Shown here: positions 1 to 7,206 of the stretch, piece after piece
Numbering within the stretch: the stretch's first letter is position 1
Layout: every line of letters starts with the position of its first letter
NCBI GenBank assembly: GCA_009927705.1
Contig: RFMK01000167.1
Location: 1 to 14,265 of the forward strand
Length of the DNA: 14,265 nt
From: Actinomycetota bacterium
Lineage (GTDB): Bacteria; Actinomycetota; Actinomycetes; Nanopelagicales; Nanopelagicaceae
Direction: 5' to 3'
Notes under the pieces: model-generated
Seen by the model: only the letters and a program-made list of their open reading frames with translations
Database searches by the model: none
Told to the model about the DNA's origin: nothing
Position numbers and translations under genes: made by a program

Positions 1-947
1 CCGATTGTCTGGAGCTCACCGCGAGCGAGCATTGGCTTCAAGATGCTTGCGGCATCAATCGCACCTTCTGCAGCGCCAGCACCGACGAGGGTATGGATTT
101 CGTCGATGAAAAGAATAATGTCACCGCGAGTGCGGATCTCTTTCAAGACTTTCTTTAAGCGCTCTTCGAAATCACCGCGGTAACGAGAACCTGCGACAAG
201 TGCGCCAAGATCAAGTGAATAGAGTTGCTTGTCTTTCAAAGTTTCTGGGACGTCGCCCTTGATGATTGCTTGAGCAAGTCCTTCAACGACTGCGGTCTTT
301 CCAACACCTGGTTCGCCGATCAGAACTGGGTTATTTTTAGTGCGGCGGGAAAGAATCTGCATAACGCGTTCGATTTCTTTTTCGCGACCAATGACGGGAT
401 CAAGTTTTCCTTCGCGCGCAGCAGATGTGAGATTGCGGCCGAATTGATCAAGGACGAGCGAAGTTGAGGGTGTTCCTTCTGCGGGGCCGGATGCGACCGC
501 TTCTTTTCCTTGATAGCCAGAGAGTAATTGGATTACTTGTTGGCGAACACGATTCAAATCTGCGCCGAGTTTTACCAATACTTGTGCAGCAACGCCTTCA
601 CCTTCACGGATGAGACCAAGCAGAATGTGTTCGGTGCCGATGTAGTTGTGGCCAAGTTGGAGCGCTTCACGGAGTGAAAGTTCGAGAACTTTCTTTGCTC
701 GTGGGGTAAATGGAATGTGGCCAGAAGGAGCTTGCTGTCCTTGGCCGATAATTTCTTCTACTTGTGAACGGACGCCTTCGAGAGAAATTCCAAGTGATTC
801 AAGACCTTTAGCTGCGACGCCTTCGCCTTCATGGATGAGGCCGAGGAGGATGTGTTCAGTGCCGATGTAATTGTGATTGAGCATGCGAGCTTCTTCTTGC
901 GCGAGGACGACAACGCGACGGGCCCGGTCGGTAAAGCGCTCAAACAT
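1..947 (-). CDS. clpC: ATP-dependent Clp protease ATP-binding subunit ClpC, N-terminal part (3' end beyond window)
   Basis: ClpC is a cytoplasmic AAA+ unfoldase that feeds substrates to the ClpP peptidase. The 315 complete codons visible cover the N-domain, with its two Clp-N repeats (about residues 1-70 and 80-145), and part of the first AAA+ module. That module shows Walker A GEPGVGKT (211-218), Walker B ending in the acidic pair D282-E283, and the GSRYRGDFEERL pore-side segment (about 253-264). The visible part closely matches mycobacterial ClpC1 as I recall it. The second ATPase module and C-terminus lie beyond position 1. The ATG at 945-947 has an AGGAG eight bases upstream. It is the only gene here preceded by a sizeable gap (158 bases), so it probably has its own promoter. 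ClpB also has Clp-N repeats, but the sequence N-terminal to the ATPase is ClpC-like. Confidence 0.97.
   Translation of the reverse strand, partial: MFERFTDRARRVVVLAQEEARMLNHNYIGTEHILLGLIHEGEGVAAKGLESLGISLEGVRSQVEEIIGQGQQAPSGHIPFTPRAKKVLELSLREALQLGHNYIGTEHILLGLIREGEGVAAQVLVKLGADLNRVRQQVIQLLSGYQGKEAVASGPAEGTPSTSLVLDQFGRNLTSAAREGKLDPVIGREKEIERVMQILSRRTKNNPVLIGEPGVGKTAVVEGLAQAIIKGDVPETLKDKQLYSLDLGALVAGSRYRGDFEERLKKVLKEIRTRGDIILFIDEIHTLVGAGAAEGAIDAASILKPMLARGELQTI
601..881 (-). repeat. Internal duplication encoding the two Clp-N repeats of ClpC
   Basis: Positions 601-656 and 826-881 align without gaps at 45 of 56 bases by my count. Both encode the stretch HNYIGTEHILLGLI followed by EGEG. They are 225 bases (75 codons) apart, which is the normal spacing of the paired Clp-N motifs. 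This is the ordinary duplicated domain of the family, not a mobile or recent repeat. Confidence 0.85.
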
Positions 948-955
948 CGGTAGTG

Positions 956-960
956 CTCCT
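956..960 (-). promoter_or_regulatory. Ribosome-binding site of clpC
   Basis: On the minus strand AGGAG lies eight bases before the ATG at 947. It fixes the start and agrees with the expected ClpC N-terminus (MFERFTDRARRVV). Confidence 0.85.
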
Positions 961-1063
961 TTTATCTCGTGCGGGCTAGCGTATAAGAAGGCCCCGAACG
1001 GTGCGACATCTATTTCTTGCCCCGATCCCCGCGTGATGTAGCTCTATATGTGGGAATCTGTGA

Positions 1064-1097
1064 GGGCTATAACCTCAAGATTTAGGTTTTTATGCCC
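1064..1097 (-). repeat. Imperfect hairpin between the acetyltransferase gene and clpC
   Basis: On the minus strand GGGC at 1097-1094 can pair with GCCC at 1067-1064. Pairing continues inward through AUAA/UUAU and CCU/AGG with bulges. It overlaps the 3' arm of the 9-bp repeat at 1074-1120, so the two structures could not form completely together. No poly-U follows, so termination is only a possibility. Confidence 0.25.
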
Positions 1098-1120
1098 GAT
1101 TGAGATTAGAGAATCTTGAG
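1074..1120 (-). repeat. 9-bp perfect inverted repeat spanning the acetyltransferase stop codon
   Basis: The arms are 1074-1082 and 1112-1120 (CTCAAGATT with AATCTTGAG), separated by 29 bases. In the minus-strand transcript the first arm lies in the last codons of the acetyltransferase gene and the second lies downstream of its stop (1106-1108). There is no U-tract after it, so it is not a standard intrinsic terminator. It might be a 3'-end stem-loop or chance. Confidence 0.4.
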
Positions 1121-1603
1121 CATACGGGTATTGCCCAGGGTGTTGGGCTTCACGCTCTCAAGATCCAAGAATTCGGCGATACCTTCATCATACGAACGCA
1201 AAAGTTGTTGATAGACCTCAGGTTCAACCGGTGCGCCATGGATTTCTGTGAATCCATGTTTGCCGAAGAATCCAGTTTCAAATGTGAGACAGAAGAGACG
1301 CTTCAAACCAAGTGATTGAGCGCGATCGATAATGGCGCTCATGATTTGGTGACCAATATTTTGGCCGCGGAATTCTTCAACCACAGCAACGGTACGAACT
1401 TCACCAAGATCTTCCCAGAGTACGTGTAATGCTCCACAACCAATGACTTTATTATCTTTTTCAGCGACGAAGAATTCTTGAACATCTTCATATAACATGA
1501 CTGTTTCTTTAGACAGTAAGCGGCGTTGCAGGGAATATGTATCAATGATGGCGCGAATCGCTTTGATGTCGCTGGTCTTCGCGGGACGAATTGTGACTGA
1601 CAT
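1106..1603 (-). CDS. argA: GNAT-family amino-acid N-acetyltransferase, short N-acetylglutamate synthase type
   Basis: This 165-residue protein is a single GNAT domain. It would transfer acetyl from acetyl-CoA to the alpha-amino group of glutamate (or glutamine), the first step of arginine synthesis, in the cytoplasm. It resembles mycobacterial Rv2747 along nearly its whole length: VQEFFVAE (41-48), CGALHVLWEDLGEVRTVAV (56-74), the acetyl-CoA loop RGQNIG (79-84), FETGFFGKHGF (108-118), the AEFLDL segment (143-148) and a C-terminus ending NTRMLKIL. Its length fits this stand-alone type and not the classical fused ArgA of about 440 residues. The ATG follows the lysS stop codon directly, with AGAAGAG about seven bases before it, so it is probably co-translated with lysS. 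No other arginine gene is in the window. The symbol follows mycobacterial usage; the exact substrate is inferred. Confidence 0.85.
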   Translation of the reverse strand: MSVTIRPAKTSDIKAIRAIIDTYSLQRRLLSKETVMLYEDVQEFFVAEKDNKVIGCGALHVLWEDLGEVRTVAVVEEFRGQNIGHQIMSAIIDRAQSLGLKRLFCLTFETGFFGKHGFTEIHGAPVEPEVYQQLLRSYDEGIAEFLDLESVKPNTLGNTRMLKIL

Positions 1604-3091
1604 CTAATTCTCTTCTGGTTTGACGAGTGGGAAGAGAATTGTTTCGCGAATACCAAGACCAGTAAGCGCCATCAGTAAGCGATCGATTCCCATTCCAACA
1701 CCACCCATCGGGGGCATGCCATGTTCCATTGCGCGGAGAAAATCTTCATCGACCTGCATCGCTTCTAGATCACCTTTAGCGCCAAGTTTTGCTTGTTCAA
1801 CAAGACGTTCGCGTTGAATAACAGGATCAATGAGTTCGGAATAACCAGTCGCAAGTTCGAAACCATCAACATAGAGATCCCATTTTTCAACAATGCCTGG
1901 AGTCTCGCGGTGTTCGCGAACAAGCGGTGAGGTATCAACGGGATAACCCATGACGAAAGTTGGAGCATGGAGATTTTCTTTATAGACATGTTCGAAAATC
2001 TCTTCGGCTAGCTTGCCGTGAATCCACTTCGGGTCGATCTTGAGCCCGATTTTGTGGGCGATCTTCTTCAAATCATCGAAAGTGGATTGGGGTGAAACAG
2101 TCTCACCAACTTTTTCGGAGATCGCATCGTAGAAATTAACTTCGCGCCATTGGCCGCCGAGGTCGCTAACGCGGCCATCATGGTGTGTGACTTTGTGGGA
2201 ACCTGCGATTGCCATTGCGGCGTTCTGAATCAATTCTTGGGTGAGCGCCTTCATATCGCGCCAATCGGCATATGCCCAATACATCTCAAGCATCGCGAAT
2301 TCTGGTGAGTGGCTGGAGTCAGCGCCTTCATTGCGGAAATTGCGGTTGATTTCAAAGACTTTCTCTAGCCCGCCAACTACGCATCTTTTTAGGAAGAGTT
2401 CGGGTGCGATACGTAAGAAAAGATCGATGTCATATGCATTACTAAAGGTTTTGAATGGTCGAGCCGCGGCGCCACCATGCATGACTTGGAGCATGGGGGT
2501 TTCGACTTCGATGAACTCGCGCTTATCAAATGTGTCGCGGAGGGATTTCAAAACTTTCGGCCGGATACGAGCGGTGTCGCGCGCTTCAGGACGCACAATC
2601 AAATCAACATAACGTTGGCGAACGCGGGTCTCTTCGCTTAATGGGTTATGTTCGTTGGGAAGTGGGCGGAGCGCTTTTGCTGCTAGGTGATAAGTATTAG
2701 CAAGAATCGAAAGTTCGCCACGTTTTGAAGTAATGACTTCGCCAGTAACACTGACGATATCGCCGAGATCGATATCGGTCTTCCAATTCTCAAGTTGTGC
2801 TTCTCCGACTTTGTCGAGTGAGAACATCGCTTGTAATTCGGTTCCATCGCCTTCGCGCAGCGTTGCAAAACAGAGCTTTCCAGTATCGCGCTTGAAGATG
2901 ATGCGGCCAGTAACGCTTTCGGTAACGCCCGAGGATTTATCAATGTCGAGATCTTTAAAGCGAGCGCGGATTTCCTTCAACGTCGCGGTTCGCGGAACAG
3001 AGACGGGATATGGAGATACGCCACGTCCAAGGAGTGATTCGCGTTTCTCGCGACGAATCCTTAATTGTTCGGGAAGGTCATTTTCCGTCAT
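1604..3091 (-). CDS. lysS: Lysyl-tRNA synthetase, class II
   Basis: LysS charges tRNA-Lys with lysine in the cytoplasm. At 495 residues it has the normal length. An OB-fold anticodon-binding domain occupies about residues 55-150. The class II catalytic core follows, with motif 1 around 190-201 (FIEVETPML), the GGAAARPF segment (206-213), motif 2 FRNEG (252-256) and motif 3 GMGIDR (466-471). The ELATGYSEL block (412-420) is the substrate-side segment of actinobacterial LysRS. No membrane part is present, which separates it from LysX-type fusions. The ATG at 3091 is 12 bases after the coaX stop and has no visible Shine-Dalgarno, so its translation may depend on ribosomes coming from coaX. The stop abuts the acetyltransferase start. 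Confidence 0.97.
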   Translation of the reverse strand: MTENDLPEQLRIRREKRESLLGRGVSPYPVSVPRTATLKEIRARFKDLDIDKSSGVTESVTGRIIFKRDTGKLCFATLREGDGTELQAMFSLDKVGEAQLENWKTDIDLGDIVSVTGEVITSKRGELSILANTYHLAAKALRPLPNEHNPLSEETRVRQRYVDLIVRPEARDTARIRPKVLKSLRDTFDKREFIEVETPMLQVMHGGAAARPFKTFSNAYDIDLFLRIAPELFLKRCVVGGLEKVFEINRNFRNEGADSSHSPEFAMLEMYWAYADWRDMKALTQELIQNAAMAIAGSHKVTHHDGRVSDLGGQWREVNFYDAISEKVGETVSPQSTFDDLKKIAHKIGLKIDPKWIHGKLAEEIFEHVYKENLHAPTFVMGYPVDTSPLVREHRETPGIVEKWDLYVDGFELATGYSELIDPVIQRERLVEQAKLGAKGDLEAMQVDEDFLRAMEHGMPPMGGVGMGIDRLLMALTGLGIRETILFPLVKPEEN

Positions 3092-3103
3092 AGTGACGGG
3101 AGT

Positions 3104-3877
3104 CTATCCATTCCGTTCGTGCACAAGACGCAGGCCAATGAGTGTGAGATCTGGTTCGTGATAATCAATGGTCTCGGAAATTCCTAGTACTAGTGGCGCT
3201 AATCCACCGGTGGCAATCACAGAGATCTTCTCGTTATCGGGATACAGCGCATCTAATTCATCACTGATGCGATTGACCAAGCCATCGACTTGGCCGGCAA
3301 AGCCATAGATAGTGCCTGATTGCAGGGCTTCTACCGTGTTCTTGCCGATTACTGATTTCGGTTTTACTAATTCAACTTTGCGAAGTTGGGCAGCGCGGGA
3401 TGCAAGCGCTTCGACTGAGATTTCGATTCCGGGAGCAAGTGCGCCACCAAGGAATTCCCCTTTGGGTGAAACCACATCGAGATTTGTGGAGGTTCCAAAA
3501 TCAACAACGATACACGCGCCATCTTTATAGAGGTTGTGCGCTGCAAGAGTATTGACGATGCGGTCGGCGCCGATTTCTTTCGGATTATCAACAATGAGCG
3601 GAACTCCTGTTTTTACACCAGGTTCAATGATGGTGGTGCGAATATCTTGGAAGTAACGCCCAATCATGGTGCGCGCTTCGCGCAAAACCGAAGGCACAGT
3701 CGAGCAGACAGCTAGTCCTGTGACGGTATATCCGGTAATCAAGGATCGATACTGCAGCCACAATTCATCAGCGGTGTCGCGCGCATCAGTCTTCACCCGC
3801 CACGAATCAACCATCTCTTCACCATCGAAGATGCCCAGAACAGTGTTTGTGTTTCCAATATCGATAGCGAGCAGCAT
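3104..3877 (-). CDS. coaX: Type III pantothenate kinase
   Basis: CoaX phosphorylates pantothenate to 4'-phosphopantothenate, the first committed step of CoA synthesis. The 257 residues show the ASKHA-fold phosphate motif DIGNTN (6-11), the GADR motif with the presumed catalytic aspartate D105, and the second nucleotide motif DFGTSTN (126-132). A GGALAPG stretch follows (144-150). Type III kinases need a monovalent cation and resist CoA feedback, which is family knowledge. The ATG overlaps the nadC stop by one base (TGATG), implying translational coupling. The same transcript encodes PanC, which makes the substrate. No panK (CoaA) gene is visible. Confidence 0.96.
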   Translation of the reverse strand: MLLAIDIGNTNTVLGIFDGEEMVDSWRVKTDARDTADELWLQYRSLITGYTVTGLAVCSTVPSVLREARTMIGRYFQDIRTTIIEPGVKTGVPLIVDNPKEIGADRIVNTLAAHNLYKDGACIVVDFGTSTNLDVVSPKGEFLGGALAPGIEISVEALASRAAQLRKVELVKPKSVIGKNTVEALQSGTIYGFAGQVDGLVNRISDELDALYPDNEKISVIATGGLAPLVLGISETIDYHEPDLTLIGLRLVHERNG

Positions 3878-4743
3878 CAGAAGTCCAATCCGATATCAAG
3901 TACGGGCGCAGAGTGGGTCAAAGCGCCAACAGCTAAGTAATCAACGCCAGTTGAGGCATATGCGTTGGCGTTTTCTAACGTCAATCCCCCCGATGATTCC
4001 AATTTGGTTGGGGAATGCTTCGCAAGTTCAACGGCAGCTTTCGTCTCTTCGATACTCATGTTGTCGAGCAAGACGATATCGACTCCGACATGGAGCGCTT
4101 CTTTGAGTTGTTCCAAGTTATCTACTTCTACTTCAATCTCTACTCCGGGGAATTCGCGCTTCACGCGATTTATGGCATCAGTGACTGAACCAGCGGCTGC
4201 GATGTGGTTATCTTTGATGAGCGCGCCATCCGAGAGTGTCATGCGGTGATTAGCGCCGCCGCCCATACGGACCGCATATTTCTCCAGTTCACGCATGCTT
4301 GGTGTCGTTTTTCGGGTATCGCGGACCTTTGCTTTGGTTCCAGCAACCTCTTTCACCCATGATGAGGTAAGTGACGCAATTCCAGATAAGTGTGAAAGAA
4401 AATTCAACGCAGTGCGTTCGGCGAGCAAGATTGCGCGAGTATTTCCTTCAACTGTTATTAACGTTGTTCCAGCTTCAACTGAAGTTCCGTCATTAACTTT
4501 GATTTCATAATTGTTAAGACCGCATTCTTCAAGAACTGCGGCCGCAACAAGCGTTCCAGCAATCGTTCCGGTCTTGCGCGCATTGAAAGTTGCGGTGCTC
4601 CGATGATTTTCGCCAATGGTTGCCTTGCTGGTGAGATCGCCAGCGTGAGCATCTTCAGCGAGGGCTTGGGCTACTCGTTGTTCAACCAGTGCGAGATCTA
4701 GACCTGCGGCTTCAATCTTTTTACCGAGCGATGGAGAGATCAT
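3877..4743 (-). CDS. nadC: Nicotinate-nucleotide diphosphorylase (carboxylating), quinolinate phosphoribosyltransferase
   Basis: NadC converts quinolinate and PRPP to nicotinate mononucleotide, CO2 and pyrophosphate in de novo NAD synthesis. From the chosen ATG the protein is 288 residues, normal for the family. Diagnostic segments are RDTRKTTP (141-148), GGGANHR (161-167), KDNH (177-180), EVEVDN (204-209), LDNM (226-229) and SSGG (250-253). The reading frame is open further upstream to 4935, but that would add 64 residues lying within nadB. The ATG at 4743 is preceded by a near-consensus AGGAGGTG and gives the expected N-terminus. It overlaps the end of nadB by 23 bases, and its stop shares a base with the coaX start. 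Confidence 0.96.
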   Translation of the reverse strand: MISPSLGKKIEAAGLDLALVEQRVAQALAEDAHAGDLTSKATIGENHRSTATFNARKTGTIAGTLVAAAVLEECGLNNYEIKVNDGTSVEAGTTLITVEGNTRAILLAERTALNFLSHLSGIASLTSSWVKEVAGTKAKVRDTRKTTPSMRELEKYAVRMGGGANHRMTLSDGALIKDNHIAAAGSVTDAINRVKREFPGVEIEVEVDNLEQLKEALHVGVDIVLLDNMSIEETKAAVELAKHSPTKLESSGGLTLENANAYASTGVDYLAVGALTHSAPVLDIGLDF

Positions 4744-6349
4744 TGAACACCTCCTCAGTCGCTGATTTCCAATCGCCATTCTTGGAAAGGCTCTGGTGTA
4801 TTCGCTTCGTCCATTCAGACGAAGTTTCTGGAAAGTCTTCTCGCCAATGAGAACCGCGTGATTCGGTTCGTTCAAGGGCGGAACGCACAATTGCTGTGGC
4901 AAGGAGATAAAGATTGGTGGTTTCCCACGCATCAAGGTTTGCGAAGATTGTGGATGCGTTCTTTAGTTTTGCCAATGTCGTTAGCGTTTCTTGCAAAGAT
5001 TCTTTAGAACGCACAACAGATGCGCCCTTCGACATTGCGCGTTGTAGTTCGCCACGAATCGATGGCGAAAGTAAGAAGTCAAAGGAATCTTGAGGGGCCG
5101 GATCTTCATATTCAGGCAAGTTGGCCGCGATATCTTCGGCAATTCGCGCGCCAAAAACTAAACCTTCAAGCAGTGAATTTGAGGCAAGGCGATTAGCGCC
5201 GTGGGCTCCGGTACATGCTGTCTCACCTACTGCGTAAAGCCCAGGAACTGAAGAATGGCCGTTTAAATCAGTGCGGACGCCGCCAGAGGCGTAATGCGAT
5301 GCGGGTGCAACTGGAATCAGGTCAGTAACCGGATTTATTCCAATCTCTTTACATGAGGCGTTAATTGTTGGGAAGCGCTCCGAAAAATCTTTAATGGAAC
5401 GTGCATCAAGCCAGACATGATGTGAACCAGTGAGTTGCATCTGCCGTGATATCTCTTTTGCGACGATGTCACGTGGCGCAAGATCTGCGAGCGGATGCAC
5501 TCCACGCATGAATCGTTCGCCGCGATCATTCACAAGGAATGCGCCTTCGCCACGAACTGCTTCGGAAATCAATGGTTGTTGCCCGCGTGAACCTTCGCCC
5601 ATGTAAAGAACGGTGGGATGAAACTGAATGAACTCAACATCGGCAACATCAGCCCCAGCACGTAGAGCGAGCGCCACGCCATCACCAGTCGAGACGGATG
5701 GATTAGTAGTTTGGGAATACACCTGTCCAAGACCACCAGTTGCAAGCACGACTGCGCGAGCAAGCACTTGTCCTACTCCATCGCGCGTTCCTTCCCCAAT
5801 AACGTGAATTGTTACGCCACATACTCGCCCGGCTTTTGTCTTGAGGGCATCAAGCACGAGCGCATGTTCTATGACTTCAATACCTGGATCATTTGAGACT
5901 GCAGCGAGAAGCGCACGAGAAACTTCAGCGCCTGTGGCATCACCGCCAGCATGCAAGATGCGATTGCGCAGATGACCGCCTTCGCGCGTTAATGCAATCT
6001 CGCCAGTTTCCGATGTATCAAAGACAGCGCCACGTGCGATTAATTTTCGGACCGCTTCCGGTCCTTCACTTACGAGAACTTTGACTGCAGGTAAATCACA
6101 CAATCCTGCGCCAGCAACCAGAGTGTCTTTCTCATGTTGATCAGGAGAATCACCTGGTCCAAGAGCAGCGGCGATTCCACCTTGGGCCCACTTGGTAGAA
6201 CCAGCATCAATAAATGACTTTGTGACCAGCAAAACCGAGAGGTTGTGGGCGCGGATTTGGAGCGCCGTGGTTAATCCCGCAACGCCAGAGCCAATCACGA
6301 CAACGTCAGCTTTCGCAGTCCATCCAGGAAGTGGAGCACGTAATCTCAT
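4721..6349 (-). CDS. nadB: L-aspartate oxidase
   Basis: NadB is a FAD-dependent enzyme that oxidises L-aspartate to iminoaspartate, the first step of bacterial NAD synthesis. The 542 residues begin with a dinucleotide-binding fold, GSGVAGL (20-26), then STKWAQGGIAAA (51-62). The active-site set seen in E. coli NadB is present: the histidine of QFHPT (H244), the arginine of APRDIV (R293), the histidine of HYASGG (H352) and the arginine of GANRLASNSLLEGLVFG (384-400). The C-terminal helical region has SRGSHWREDFPE (497-508), so this is NadB and not fumarate reductase or SdhA. The ATG overlaps the panC stop by four bases (ATGA). NadA, which consumes the unstable iminoaspartate, is not encoded in the window. 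Confidence 0.96.
   Translation of the reverse strand: MRLRAPLPGWTAKADVVVIGSGVAGLTTALQIRAHNLSVLLVTKSFIDAGSTKWAQGGIAAALGPGDSPDQHEKDTLVAGAGLCDLPAVKVLVSEGPEAVRKLIARGAVFDTSETGEIALTREGGHLRNRILHAGGDATGAEVSRALLAAVSNDPGIEVIEHALVLDALKTKAGRVCGVTIHVIGEGTRDGVGQVLARAVVLATGGLGQVYSQTTNPSVSTGDGVALALRAGADVADVEFIQFHPTVLYMGEGSRGQQPLISEAVRGEGAFLVNDRGERFMRGVHPLADLAPRDIVAKEISRQMQLTGSHHVWLDARSIKDFSERFPTINASCKEIGINPVTDLIPVAPASHYASGGVRTDLNGHSSVPGLYAVGETACTGAHGANRLASNSLLEGLVFGARIAEDIAANLPEYEDPAPQDSFDFLLSPSIRGELQRAMSKGASVVRSKESLQETLTTLAKLKNASTIFANLDAWETTNLYLLATAIVRSALERTESRGSHWREDFPETSSEWTKRIHQSLSKNGDWKSATEEVFNDLSIAR
4748..4755 (-). promoter_or_regulatory. Strong ribosome-binding site of nadC, inside nadB
   Basis: AGGAGGTG on the minus strand has its AGGAGG core six bases before the ATG at 4743. 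It lies within the last codons of nadB. It is the best Shine-Dalgarno in the window and decides the nadC start. Confidence 0.85.
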
Positions 6350-7155
6350 ACTCGCACCAACGCGCTCTTCATCGCCATATTGTCAATCAATCGCACGCCA
6401 TCAATCCAGCCAGCCACAATCGCGCGACGCTTCAGCGATTCGTTCGTGGCAATCTCGAAAGTATCCTCATCGATGATTTCGGCATAATCTAAAGTGAAGC
6501 GCGGTTCGTTTGTAACTTCATTTAACTTCTTTTGAGCTGCGTCAAGGGATTCTTCTTCAGCTGCTTTTCGAAGCACAGCTGAAATAACATCTGCTGCGCT
6601 CCGTCCTTCAGTTGAGAGTCGAACATTTCGAGATGACATTGCAAGCCCAGTTGATTCACGGATGGTCGGCGCCGGGACGATTTCAATTTCGGGATGGAGT
6701 TGGGTTGCCATCTGATTAATCAGGAAAAGTTGCTGGAAATCTTTCTCGCCGAAGATTGCAAATCGAGGTTTTACTATTTCAAATAGACGATTAACGACAG
6801 TTAAGACACCATCAAAATGTCCAGGGCGATGGACGCCTTCAAATTTCGTTCCTAGGGCGCCAGCCGAGAGGCGAGTTATTTCAGTTGGATAAATGGTTTC
6901 ATACTCAGGTCGCCATAAAACGGTGGCACCTGCTTCACGTGCCAGTTCAAAGTCTCGCTCGGGTGTGCGTGGATACTTTGCCAGATCCTCTTCATCTTCA
7001 AATTGAAGTGGGTTAATGAAAACCGAGACCACAACTTCATCGCAGATTTCACGAGCGCGCTGAATAAGTGATTGATGACCAGCATGGAGAGCGCCCATTG
7101 TGGGCACAAACGCGCATGGGCGATCGAGGTCCGTGAGGACTTTCATTTCTTTCAC
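6346..7155 (-). CDS. panC: Pantothenate synthetase (pantoate--beta-alanine ligase)
   Basis: PanC condenses pantoate and beta-alanine, using ATP, to form pantothenate (vitamin B5). The 269-residue protein shows the nucleotidyl-transferase HIGH-type motif PTMGALHAGH (18-27), FINPLQF (46-52), GEKDFQQL (136-143) and the KMSKS-like loop AMSSRN (172-177). The N-terminus is about nine residues shorter than in E. coli PanC. It cannot be longer, because an in-frame TAA (7156-7158) lies directly before the GTG start at 7155. GGAG eight bases upstream favours this GTG over the ATG three codons later. The 51-base gap before it is the largest inside the 14-gene run and holds a hairpin over the ribosome-binding site. 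PanB and PanD are absent locally, while coaX, the next step, is three genes downstream. Confidence 0.95.
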   Translation of the reverse strand: MKEMKVLTDLDRPCAFVPTMGALHAGHQSLIQRAREICDEVVVSVFINPLQFEDEEDLAKYPRTPERDFELAREAGATVLWRPEYETIYPTEITRLSAGALGTKFEGVHRPGHFDGVLTVVNRLFEIVKPRFAIFGEKDFQQLFLINQMATQLHPEIEIVPAPTIRESTGLAMSSRNVRLSTEGRSAADVISAVLRKAAEEESLDAAQKKLNEVTNEPRFTLDYAEIIDEDTFEIATNESLKRRAIVAGWIDGVRLIDNMAMKSALVRV

Positions 7156-7163
7156 TTATACAG

Positions 7164-7167
7164 CTCC
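7164..7167 (-). promoter_or_regulatory. Ribosome-binding site of panC
   Basis: GGAG on the minus strand lies eight bases before the GTG at 7155. It is 17 bases from the in-frame ATG at 7146, too far for that start. Confidence 0.7.
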
Positions 7168-7197
7168 AGTCCGTGAGTGGTACCAGGCAGACTGAAG
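7164..7197 (-). promoter_or_regulatory. Hairpin covering the panC ribosome-binding site
   Basis: In the minus-strand transcript 7197-7188 (CUUCAGUCUG) pairs with 7173-7164 (CGGACUGGAG). The ten-base-pair stem has two G-U pairs, and the loop of 14 bases is CCUGGUACCACUCA. The GGAG of panC is the 3' end of the stem. When folded it should reduce panC initiation; ribosomes finishing folK ten bases upstream (stop 7209-7207) could melt it. There is no U-tract, so it is not an intrinsic terminator. Confidence 0.5.
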
Positions 7198-7206
7198 TCT
7201 ACTGCG

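Larger units (their letters stand above)
948..1105 (-). promoter_or_regulatory. Leader and probable promoter region of clpC
   Basis: These 158 bases are the longest non-coding stretch in the window. A promoter for clpC is expected here because the other junctions are overlapping or close. I could not identify a convincing -35/-10 pair. Weak -10-like hexamers occur around 1045-1050 (TATAGA) and 980-985 (TACGCT), but neither has a good partner. I see no clear ClgR or CtsR operator. The upstream half contains inverted repeats, listed separately. Confidence 0.45.

Noticed and set aside
948..1020. Possible ClgR operator upstream of clpC
   Set aside because: CGC/GCG-like triplets occur, but none is arranged with the expected spacing and symmetry.
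1074..1120. Possible HspR (HAIR) operator because of CTTGAG half-sites
   Set aside because: The half-sites are in the opposite order to the consensus CTTGAGT-N7-ACTCAAG, and the spacing is far too long.
4744..4935. 64-residue N-terminal extension of NadC
   Set aside because: It lies within the conserved C-terminal part of nadB, and a near-consensus ribosome site precedes the internal ATG at 4743.
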